This document shows positions 23,454-35,400 of a stretch of 64,000 bases of DNA, one piece after another (position 1 is the first letter of the stretch; each line of letters starts with the position of its first letter). Made by a program: the position numbers and the translations under genes. Source of the stretch: Melanocharis versteri (taxonomy: Eukaryota; Chordata; Aves; Passeriformes; Melanocharitidae); assembly GCA_013397845.1 (NCBI GenBank), contig VZTG01006070.1, forward strand, positions 248,001-312,000. Direction: 5' to 3'. Below the pieces are notes generated by a model, which was not told the DNA's origin, made no database searches, and saw only the letters and a program-made list of their open reading frames with translations.

Positions 23454-26400
23454 GTAACCTGGGAAACCCTCTCTGGAGGGAGAGTTTGTATCAGCTCCTC
23501 TCAGTGGCGTTTATTTGCATTGTGAGGAGATTTCCTTATGAAAACGTGTTCCTGAGAGCGTTCTGGCTGCTCGTCGTGGTGTTGTTCGGATGCTCTTGTC
23601 TTGGGCAGTAGGCTGTACCTGCAGAATGCACTTAAGCAGCTTCAGGTGAGCACACAGGAGCTGTGCTGACTCCACGGCCAGGAGCTGGGCTTGGTGATCC
23701 TCATGGGTCCCTTCCAACTCAGGATATTCCGTGGTTCTGTGTCCACAGAGCCCATGCAGTCCAAAAGTCGGGCCCTTTCCCTGCAAGCACTATTTTGCCT
23801 CTTCAAAGCTCTGCACCAGCATGAACTAGTGAATCATTTCGCTATTTCTTTGAGAAGGTGGCTGTGTCTCTTGTTTCACTGGTGGAAGTGTGGCAGTGCA
23901 GGGAGATGAGCTGGTTTGCCCAAAACCTCGCAGTGCCAGGGCTGGGACAAAGCCTCAGTGGGAGCACTGGAATCCCTGGCTCCTGCTTCCCTGCTCTTTG
24001 CCTTTGTGGCATCACCTCAGCGGGGCCTCACAGGATGGAGAGAGCCAGAGCTGCTGCAGTGCATCACCTCCTTTCTTTAGGACCTTCATCCACAGAACCA
24101 CAGGATGTGCTGGGTTGGAAGGGCCCCACGGGGATCATCCAGCCCAGCTCCTGGCCCTGCACAGGACACCCCAAGAGTCCCACCCTGTGCCTGGGAGCAT
24201 TGTCCAAACGCTCCTGGAGCTGTGTGTATGAGCAGGATGTGCATCTCCTGGCAGGAGGATGCTGTGGGGTTAGGATTTCACCTGGGCTCACAGGACAAGC
24301 TCAGCAGAGAGAAGCCTGATGGATACGGAGCAGCTGCCTCTGCCTGAAGCCCCTGAGCAGCAAGTGGGGAGGCTGGGAGAGTGCAGGTGCAGATGTCACA
24401 CGTGGCTGCCTGTCCCCGAACCTTCACCGCTTCTGTGCTCTCGGCTGCTATGGAGACAGGAGGATGGTGGGCTGGCCGGACCTTTGGAGCCAGCATCTCT
24501 CCTCTCCTGTTCCTAGGTGTATTTATAGGGCGTTGTGCTGAGAAGGAGGCTCTGCTTTCTAAATTTGGGCCAGCTGGTGTTAAGTCTGGGCTCCCACACA
24601 GTTCCCATATGATGCTGAGCAAGTTGTGTAGGCCCCATCCTCTTGGGTGCTGTGGGCATGCCGTAGGAGCCAGACATCTGAATGCTTTTGAGGATCTGGG
24701 TCTGCATCTCCTTGGCTCCACGGACTGTGCAGGAGGTGGGGAGCTGCCCACGGCCAGCTCCTCCAGCTGTGCCCAGCTGTGTGCTGAGCTGCCCACCGCT
24801 GTGCAGCGTGGGTGCAGCTGCCTCGGTGGAACTCCGTGTGCTCTGAGAGCTGCTTTTTTTGTCTTGGATCTCTGTGTGTTCCCTGCGATCCATTAGGGAT
24901 AACTGCTGTGTGCACAGGCCACCTCTGCTCTTACATCGAGCTGCATTTCAGGTACCACTGTAATATAAATATTTGAGCGGCCACCAGGTTCTCTATCAGC
25001 CTCAAAACTGCTGACCTCTTTTAAATTATTAACCCCACGGTTTGAGGCAGGGACGAGGAAGAAGTTTACTTACTGCTTTCAGGGATCAGTTGATACCCAG
25101 TAATTAGAGAGAGAGATGAAGGAAATAAATCAAGTTTCTGAGATGAGCAGAGGAAAACAAGGCAGGAAGAGATGAACATGTTTAGCTTTTAACAGCACGA
25201 TTGAGTCAGCAGCAGCAATTCCTCTCCCTGAAAACTTTACCCTCTGCAGGGGGCCAAGGCGCTTACAGGGGGCTGGTAGGCTTGGCTTTGATTCCCTTCT
25301 TTTTCAGAGAGGATCCAAACCCACATTTTGCACAGAAATAGCTTGTTCCCTAAGCACAAGCTGGAATCAGCAGGCTGTTGTGGTGAGAAGGCTTTGGGGC
25401 CCAGGGAGAGCCTGAGTTCCCGTGTGGATCCTGAGTTCCCGTGTGGATCCTGCAGGTTTGGCTCTCCCCCCTTCCCTCCGTGCACTCAGCACAGCTGCAG
25501 AGGCTGGGGGGGGAGGCAGCAGCCCTGAGGACAGTGACAGTGCTGGGCTTCCTGTGCCAGCTGAGCTCTGTCTGTCCAGCCCCGTGGCACTGAATTAATC
25601 CCTGCCCCACAGGCAGCCTCCTCCGTCCACCCTGTTTCTCAGATCACTGTGCAGCACTGAGCTGCTTCTTGGGAGGCTTCCACACGGTGAATGAGCAGCT
25701 CTAATTCTGCCTAAACTGATAAAACTTGACAGAATCACAGGCAGCATATCTGCAAGTGTTTCCCCTGGCTTAACCCATTCGATGTGTTGCCTTCTTCTGC
25801 AAGCAAAGAGTGTAGAGCAGTGTAGAGATGCAGGAAGAGCCCTGGTGGCGTGGTCTGGATTTATTCTCCTGGCTCTCTCTGAGCAAGTGAGGGAGAAAAA
25901 TTAACAATTACTTCAGGAGCTGTCCTTCAGCATCTCAGGCCTCTGACTGTGGCAGCTCTAAAAACAGGCTACTCAGTCAGCTACTGAGAGAGGGAAAAAA
26001 AAGCGCAGGAGTCTGATTCATTCTCTGCCTGGCTGCGATGGCAATGTTCTGTTGTTGTTGTTATTTTTAAAGCAGGTAAAAATACCAGCGTTTTCATGTG
26101 CGTGGTGATCTGGGGGTGTTCGAGTTTGCCACGTGTGGAACAAACTGCAGCATCCTCAGCCAGAAAAGGGACTGCTGTTTGTCTCTCCAAATGCTTCCCA
26201 TGGAATGGGGCAGGGCCCTGAAAAGCTTTGTATTGGCTATTTTATTGCCAAAAAAAAAAAAAAAAACAAAATAGGTTTTGTGTGCCTTATTTGGGGAATA
26301 ATGTAGATGGATTACCCTGTTCCACTTGGGATGAAAAACCCCAGATGGAATAAGTTGCATGAAATTTGCTTAAGCTATTTGATGAGCATTACTCAGAAGG

Positions 26401-29400
26401 CTGCATGGCTTGCAATCCAGACTTGGCATGGCAGAAAAGCACTCAGATCACTGGTCTTTGGGCAAGAGCAGGGACCCAGCACGCAGTGGAAATGCTTTTG
26501 TTAAGAGGCACCGATGTGTGAACAGCCTAAAATTAAAGAACTTCAAGAAGCCTCACTTTTATTTAGAGATGTAAAAATACCTCCAAACTCGTGTTTGACT
26601 GTATAGATGTATTTTAAAATTCTGAATATGTCATCTGCTGAGATGGATGAGGTCTGCAAGTTCCAGAGCGCAGAAGCTGCTGCATCTTTGGTGAGGGGTG
26701 CCCAGGGCTCAGAACTCCTCGGCTGCTTGCTGAAAACAAAATGCCACCATTCTATATATAATTCCGTGTTATCATTTGGGTTTCTTTGCCTCTATCAGGA
26801 GAGCTGGTTTGTTGCTGCTAAAAATATACTTGCAACAAGCTGAGCTGTGAATCAGGTAGGAATATTTATCTTTTCCTCTGACAGAGGAAAACAGAACCAA
26901 ATGGCAGGATCTGGTGAAGCTTTCTCTTGGCAGAGGGTGTTTACACAGGTCTTCATGCTGTCAAAAAGCAGCATGAGCAGTGAGCCCTCTGGGAGCACGA
27001 GGACAGCAGGGAAAACGAAGTGAAAGCCTTGGTGCTTGCCACTGCATCCCACAGGAAATTCTCAACAACCCTTTTAAAGTCATTTTAGCAAAATTCAATC
27101 CCGTTCAATGCAATTACTGTCAGGTTGTCAAAGGAAAGATTTGAACATCGTATTGGTAGCAAAGATGGCTTGCTGTATTCCCCCTTCTCTGCCCTCATGG
27201 CAGCAGATGCCTTCCTTCCACTGCCATTTGGTGATCAGAAGCAGGTCAGGAGTTTGAAAGAGATGAAAAAACCCTGACGTTCTGGGCAGAGTTTGGTGAT
27301 GCCACACGATCCAGTTACTCAGAGTGCCACAGGATTCCTCGTTTGGTACCTGCTATTTGACATGTTGGCTTTGATAACTTCCAGCCTATTAATTTTAAGT
27401 GCCAGTACTCTGGCTGCTGATGCAATATTTATGACAGATCCTGCTCTGCAGAACAAACTCCCCTTTTGATGTGCAGAGCTGGTTTTGTCTTTCTATTTTA
27501 TTTCAGATTTCAGAATTACCTTTGGGCATTCTCTCTTGGAGTGCTCTGGTGTGAACAAGCTAAACGTCATTTTAGTGAAGACAATGGACTGGATTCCTCT
27601 TTTACAGAGGCAACCACACAGAATCCAGTGACATTGTTACTGACAGAAGAATTGGGCCCAAAATATTTTGATATCAAAGCTTTTGAAATGTATATTGATA
27701 CATAAATGTGGTGATGAACCCAAATCTCTGCAACCTTTCCAGCTCTTGCACAAGGCTTGAAAGTGGCCTTGAGGGCTGATAGTTGAGTGATTTTCTGTGG
27801 TGCTGTTCTGATTAAAATTAAGATTCAGGAGAGAGCAGCCAACAACTGCTGCTGTGCAGCTGCTTGCTGGTGAAACCTTCTTTCTCATCCTTCCTCCCCC
27901 AGACAAGAAATAAAGTGTGAAATGCAAAACTTCCCTTTTGCAGCCTGCTGCCTGCCGTGGCATGGAATAAACTGCTCTGGGAGCAGCTGATGGGGTCACT
28001 CGCTCCAGGGATTCACTCGTGTTCCTCCCTGGAGGCACTGGCTGCAGCTGGGGTTTCCAGAGTGGTCCAAAGACATCAATCAGCCCCGTCCACACCAGAA
28101 CAGACTCCCAAAGAAACAGCCCATAAAGATGGTGTATTTTCCGATGCGGGGAATGCCAACTGTGTTCTGCCAGCTCCGCAGGCTGAGAAGATGAAAATAT
28201 CTGCTGGTTCTCCAGGCTGTGGGAATGCAGCTTGGCCTTCCTCACGTGCCTTCATTATTCTAGATTTGACTGACTTGTCCCATAGTTAGACACTCTCAGC
28301 ATCAGGGAGCTGATCCCTTAGGCAAAGGTAGCACTTCCTGTTCCTTTTGCATTTGATGCCTGAGGGTATTTTGAAGTTTTTTCAGCAATGAATGCTGAGG
28401 ATTTGCTTATGAGGGAAAACCCATAAATAATCCTGTAGTCGTGTTTTTCTGAGGAGCCGTGGCAGTAAAGGAACAAGATCAGATTTACTTTAGGGAGGGA
28501 AACTGAAAGTGTCCAGAGTCCCAAAAGTGTTTGGAGACCTGCATTGCATGCATTGCATGATAAAGGGTTTGGAACATTAAAGGCAAGTGAAAGCTGGTGA
28601 GTGGTCTGGAGCACAAGTTTTGGAACAACTCAGATAAGCCTCTTTTTGTAAAAAATAATTAAAGTTTGTATAGGACTGAACTGACTTAATAAAGCACTTA
28701 GGATGTTCATGGAAATGGGTCCTAAAGCAGGTGTGCGACGGGGTTGTACCACCACAAAGAGAAATGTGGGAAAGCCTGTTGTCCTGGCTCTTGGTATTGC
28801 TCCAAAAATCAGTGCTTTCCTGTTGGGGTGGACAAAAACTGTGGTGCATATGGACCATTAGATCAGTTACCACTCACTGGCAAATCTGCTGAGAACAGAC
28901 AGATGGGTAAACAGCTTTAACCAGGTTTGACTGCACTCTATACTGAGGCAATATTTACATTTCTATTTTTTTCCTCTGATGGCTTTAAAATGTCCTGAAA
29001 TATTTACCTTCTGTTTCTTTTTTTTTTTTTTTTTTACCTTGAATCCTTTAAAATATCTTTTCTGGTGTCCATGGTTAGTCCCCCTGTCACTCATTTGTTA
29101 TTCTGGTTGCCTGGGTGTCTTTTCTCCTTAACTTACAGCTTGCATCTTTCCCTTCCCTTGCCTTTAAAGTCTTGCCTCTTCTTAGCTAATATTTAATATA
29201 CTCAGAGCTTCCAAATGGTCCTTCTCTTTGCTTTGAGATGCTGTACTGAGCACTGCAGTGCTTCTGTTGGTTTCAGTTTAATTTGGAGTTTTAGAGGTGG
29301 GAGGGGGGAAGCTTGTTTTGTTCTTTTTTGTCTTTCCCAGACTGGTTTTTTTGGAAGTCTCTCCCGTTAAGTTCCCAGCCCTGATATCTTCCTGGAGACC

Positions 29401-32400
29401 AGTCGCACTGTCTGTGAGAACCTCCACCTGCAAGCAATAAATATGAGAGACGTGAAGCACTAAGCCCTTTTTTGGCAGCAGAGGGAAGCAGGAGTGGGTT
29501 GGTCCCGATCCATCTGGCAGGGCAGGATATCCCTGGATCGAGCCCTCTCTCAGCAGCACAGGTTGCCCTGCAAGGGAAATGCCTTTTGGAGGATGTGCAG
29601 TAACCCCTGGGATAACCCCCTGGGATATTGCCAGAGGAGGGAATATAATCACAGAGTCACAGAGGGGTTTGGGCTGGAAGGGACCCTAAAGCTCCTCCAG
29701 TGCCACCCCTGCCATGGGCAGGGACCCCTTCCATATCCCAGGTTGCTCCAAGCCCCATCCAGCCTGGCCTTGGGCACTGCCAGGGATCCAGGGGCAGCCA
29801 CAGCTTCTCTGGGCACCCTGTGCCAGGGCCTCCCCACCCTCACAGGGAACAATTCCTTCCCAATATCCCATCTCCACCTATTCTCTGTCAGTTTGAAGCC
29901 ATTCCCCCTCTGGACTGGCTCCAGCAGCTCCACGTCCTGCTGTTGAGCCCCAGGCCCTGAGGCAGCTCTGCAGGTGGGGTCTCACCTGAGCGGGGCAGAA
30001 TCCCCCCTTCACCTGCCCATGCTGCTTTTAGTGCAGAAAATCCCTCCTGTGTAGGTCCTTGTGGTCTTACTGGTGAGGTGAGGGTCATCCTACCTGCAGG
30101 TGCTCTTCTGCCTCAGGTTTGTTTGAAACGCAGCGTGGGCATAAAATGAAATGAAGAGGAACAGTTTGGAAAAGGCTTGGGGTCTTTCTTTCACAGATCC
30201 CTCCTGGTAGAAGTACTTGGCTTGGTTTGGTTGGTTTACTTGTCTTATTTTATTAAGCCTGATATCTTCATCTGTAATGGAGGAGTCTTTCATCGCTGCC
30301 TTTGCCTTACAAAGGTAAAACACCATGGATGTCACTGACTTCCCATAATTAGAGCTGATGGCTTTATTATCCAGATTTTTCCAAATCATGCTGGGGGAAG
30401 CATCACTGCACCTCCAAGCTGTGGATATCCCAGCATGCTTATTGTTGCAAATATTTCCTGTCTGGGTGGGGGAAAAATCCTTGTGATGAAGGCTTAGCCA
30501 GCTGCTAGAAGTCATGGACGAGTTGTGTAGCAACCAAAATGATCTTTTTCACATTATACTTAATGCTCAGTCTGCACAGCTTGGGGTTTTGGGCTGATTT
30601 TCTGTGTGGCGTTGGACAAACCATTTCAATCCCTCAGCTTTGGATTTTACCTCTGGCATATGGGAATACCAGTGGTGACCACCTCTGCAAGGAGTTTGGG
30701 TGCTTCACCCTCCCAGCAGGCCGATTCTGATCTCTCTTGTAGACAGGACAGACGTTTTGCTCCTCAGATCTCATGTTTATCCTTCAGCTGTGGCCTTTGG
30801 CTGTGAAGAGCAACGAGAAATTGACCTCCAGTTCCCAAAACATACTTAAAATGTTTCCAGTTTTTAAGTTTTCTGTAAACTTCCAGTACTTAAGAAACTT
30901 GAAGAGCCTGGTTAATTACAGGATGTACTGACAAGTGCTTGTAATGGCATTTTGTGCCTGAAGAATAGGTGGGAAGCAGTGTGTGAAAGCACTGTTAATT
31001 TTGGGCAGGATGCATGGGGCTTTCTGCTTTCACTGTGGAACTGTGTGTGCTGCTTTCATTATACATTTGATTATACACAAGTCTTGTACATACACTGATG
31101 AGAGTGAGGCAAAGCTGCTTCATTATTTTGGAGACTCACTCAAAATATTTTCTTTCTTTCAGAGACTTGAAGATAGAAAATCTGTTGCTAGATGAAGACA
31201 ACAATATCAAGCTTATTGGTATGTAACCAGTTTGGCAATTCCAGTAATTAAAATTGTTAGTTTTGTAAAGAGAGTTTTTGAGGCTTCATAATCCTTCATG
31301 TGACAACTGCTAATGTTGCTGCAGAGAGGAGCTGAGAGAGTATAGATAGCAATCAAGCTGTTCCTGACAGCATTTTGTGAAAAAAATGATCCAAATAATT
31401 CAGCTTTAACTGGGTATGGGAATAATCCTACATCTTAAACCCACATCTTTCATATTCAAATCGGGAGCTTGGTAAAGAATTTAAGAATTGACACCACAGA
31501 AGTGGCTTATTTTATTATCATGATCATTTCTTATTTGCTAGGGGCTGGTTTCTGCCCCCATGAACATATGCTTCCACTGAAGTCAGTGGGAGTTGCACAC
31601 ATTTTTAGCAGCTGGCAAAATGTGGTCCTATATTTATATTTGTTAAATTTGCTTCCAGCACCCAGGACAAAATTGGTTTAGAGGGCCGTTAAAGAATAAA
31701 AAAGATCAACGGTAGAGCCTTGATTGTATTTAGGTATCAGTTGTGTGTGGTGCTTGATTCATTCAAGCTGTGCAGGCATTTTAGATTAATTATTGGCGGG
31801 TATAGTCTCTCACTGCCTCGCATAACTCCCATTAATGTTAATGTGGGCATTGAAAAGAAAATATTCCTTTCATGAAAGAAATGCCAAACATCTGTTTATA
31901 TTTCTTTCCGTGCCTATACTTTTGCCAACAGCAGTGTCTGTGGTTGCAGACTTAAAAACTCAAGTGACTTTCTTCCAAAAGTTTCATGGGCTGAAAAGTG
32001 CTGAAAGCCACTTAACATTCAAACATCCAGGTCAAATGGACACTCACTGTGACATATAAAGCACATGCATCTCCAAGCAAACAAGGGGAGGATGATTAAT
32101 GAAATCTGAAATACCCAGGTTTTACTCAGGGAATTCAGTGTTGGAAATGCTACCCTGACTTCCAGTGATTACTCTGTAGCAAATGAACCGACTGGGGAAA
32201 TAATAGCCAAGAGAAGTCTGCGTTAGCTCAGCTGCGGGTCAGGAGGACACTGATAAGTTACCATGAATCATTCATCAGTACTGAGGGATACCACCCATTA
32301 TCCTGATTTAGCAGATAAGCGAGACCAGATGGTTTGCGCCAGCGCTCTACGAACATCTGGGGGATTTACAGAACTCACATAACTTCCCTGTTATTGGGTG

Positions 32401-35400
32401 TTTGATTACACAACACGACGTGAACTCGACATCCTAACCAAGGCCTTCCCAGATGATACGTGTACGATTGAAACTCACGTGCCAAAAGAAGTGACTTCAG
32501 CCCTGTTCCTGCGGTTCCGTTTGCTTCGGCTGCGTGGAGAGGCCTCCTCGCAGTGGGTGGTGTGGGAGGAACAGAGAAAAGAGACAGTTTGATCTTCCAC
32601 AGCCTCAGTAAATTGTCCTCAGGTCTGCAGCCTGATGTTTTAAGCAAAGCAGATTGCAGGCAGTGCGTATTCTAAAACAAAGCAATTAAATCCCGCCACC
32701 CATCTGGGGATGCTGTAGCAAAAGAAAGGTTGCAATATTTTATGTAGCCTCTCTTACTGGAAATGGTCGGTTGTGTCATCACATAGTCCTTCCCAGGGAG
32801 GTTCCTCAGGAGTGAAGAACACGCTTTGAGGAATTAAAGTGCTGCTTTTCATGACTGGGAGAAGAGACTTTGAGCTACAAAACCATCTCACGTTACCTGC
32901 TGTGGGGTGAGAGCTTGGTCTCCGTGATTTGATCAGCAGCAAACACAGGAGTAGCTAATAAAAATAAAAATAAAAATGTTGTTCTTGTAATGGCTGCGAA
33001 AGGAAGAACAGGAGGTGAAATGAAGATTTAAAATGTGACCTTGGAGTCGCTGCTTGTTCATGCATTTCAGTAGACCTGGATGCCTTGAGCCCTCAGCTGC
33101 TCTAGGGCACCTTGGATTTGTTCCTCCTTTTGGCTATGTGACAAGGTGGTTTAGAACCTGCCTTAGATATTCTTCTTGGAAAAATCCCCTTTGAGAGGAC
33201 TCATTCTTAGCAGTCTGTTAATCAAACTGAAGAACATCAGGATTGGAGCTGTTGGGAATAATTCACTCCTTGTTATCTGCAGCCCATGTGGTCGGTGTCT
33301 GATAAAGACGCTGGGAGAAGCCGCTCACGGGCCACACAAAGTTCTTGGCGTCCTGCTGGGACTCCCAACTCTGCTGAGCTCTGTGGAGCTCTGCTGGTCC
33401 AGCTTGTCCAGGAGCTTTGTTCACAGCTCTTTCCCAGTTCTGACTGGCAGAGCTCCAGGAGTAGCCGTGCATCCGTAGCTGGATGTGGATTCCCTGGAGG
33501 CGTCGAGGAGGAGTGGAGAAATGCGATGCTGCTTCGATAGCACGAGCAGTGGGGGTGCTGGAGCTCCCATGTCAAAATATTTACTTTGGAAAACCAAGTG
33601 TGGCCTTTGATCTGAGTTCTGTAATTTGCTGGGCTTCTTGAAAGGGAGAGGCAGGCAGTGGCAGCGAGGTTATCAGTGCTGGTGGTCACACTGTTCTTGT
33701 CAAGATCAGCAGTGCATCCTTAATAAAAATAATAAAAATCACACTGTGATCACGATGTGCTGACACAGTGTTAATAGCAATATTCTCATTTCCATGGCTA
33801 TGAAATCCCTGTCCCCAGGATGCATCTGTTTGCACACATTCTGCATTTCAACAGGGGGAGAAAAGGCGTAGCAGCTGAAATGAATGAGCTGAAGGAAGTG
33901 AATAAGGGTTTTACAATAGAGGCAAATAGGAGAATGAAAACCTTTTGTAGAGTATCCCTCCATTGATACTGATGGAGGGATGCTGATTGACACCATCACA
34001 GAACACAGAACACAGCCCTTGTGTCCTGTGGTTGTAAAACATCACAGTACAGTCAAGTGATTTGGAGCTGGCATGGCACAGTAGGGTAAGGACCAGGAAT
34101 GATACTGTGTGGAGATACTATTTCCCGGAGTTTTTGAAAGTATTTTCCAGCTGACAGAACTCATCTCGGGCCACAGCTAATGAACACGTTAATTAAGTTA
34201 ATGGATCCTCTGCAGTATTTGTAAGAGCCCCGGGGATGGTACATCTCTAGCAGAGGGATGATTAAGCAGTGTCCAGAGACAATTGTTTTCCATCAGAGGC
34301 AGGGAAATTGTCTCGATTCTCCCTTCAGTTTTGACAATGTTCTCCAGGAAAACCCCAGTGAGCCTCTTTAGCTGTGAAAGATGCTGATTCCTGTCTCCCC
34401 TGTGCCTGCCTGGCCCTCAGAGATGCAGCCAGTCGAGTGGAAAGCACCGTGCCACCATTTAGGCACCTGGGCTCTTCCAGTCACTGTGATAATTGCATTT
34501 CTTTTGTAAGCATTTTTATCTCTTTGCCTGGTTTTGTGAGGGAATGAGGCTTATGTGTCTGCCCTGTCAGGGTGCTTCTAATACCTTGAGAAACTCCTCA
34601 TATTTCAGCCAAATTTGGTTTTCAGCGGAGTAAAAGCTAAAGGACAGGCCAGCACTGCAAGTCCAGTGCAAATAAACATGCAGGTAAGGAAAAGAGCCAC
34701 AAATTAATGACTGAGAAAGGATAGTGAGGAATTAGTCAGGTGCCAGTGTTCTCAATACTGGTGGTTTTCAGAGATCCACAGAATATTCTGAGTTGGAGAG
34801 GACCCACAAGGATCGACGAGTCCAGCTCTCAATAAATGGGATTTGTTGTTCCCTAAACCCATCTCAGCCTGCAGCCACACCAGCACTGGAGCAGACAGGA
34901 GGGGGATTTTGGGAACACCCCTGGGCTGCCTGAGAGCACTTGGGAAGCTGCAGTCCCTGCTGCTGCGAGGCTCCCTCTTGTCTCCAGTGCCAGCCTTAGC
35001 CAGTCCCTCGTTATTATTGCCACAGAAGAGTGTCCCAGGAATACAATAATTCAAGGCAGAAGTCAGGGGGGAGGCAGCCAAGTCAAGACATTTTCCCTTC
35101 TTGCTCCAGGATTTCCATGTGTAATTCCAGAGCTGAATGCTCTGTGTTTGTGCATTGCCACAGCAAACCCAGAAAGTGACCCCCCCTTCACATCTGATGG
35201 TTCATTTACACGATTTGGAGGGAATGCTGGAGAAATCCCACTTAACCTTGTCCCCTGCATGACATCCTGCAGCAGTGTGGCAGCCACGGCAGCCGGGGGT
35301 GGCTCAGGGCCTGGGACAAGCTCAGCTCTGCTTGTTGCCATCCGGTTGCCAGTGAAATGTAGCTGCTTTGTGTATGAAATGGACAATTGTGCGTGTTCTA

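Larger units (their letters stand above)
23454..31162 (+). other. HUNK: HUNK intron 2
   Basis: This is a 7.7-kb intron with GT at 23454 and a CTTTCTTTCAG acceptor at 31162. It contains an inverted CR1 pair (23676-23741 and 24091-24156), a long reverse CR1 (29645-30085), a 19-bp direct duplication at 25412-25449, a poly(A) run near 26250-26267 and a poly(T) run near 29017-29034. No coding sequence was recognised. Confidence 0.9.

Noticed and set aside
32219..32260. GTTAGCTCAGCTGCGGGTCA, tRNA-like box A resemblance
   Set aside because: There is no matching box B at the right distance and no cloverleaf could be drawn.
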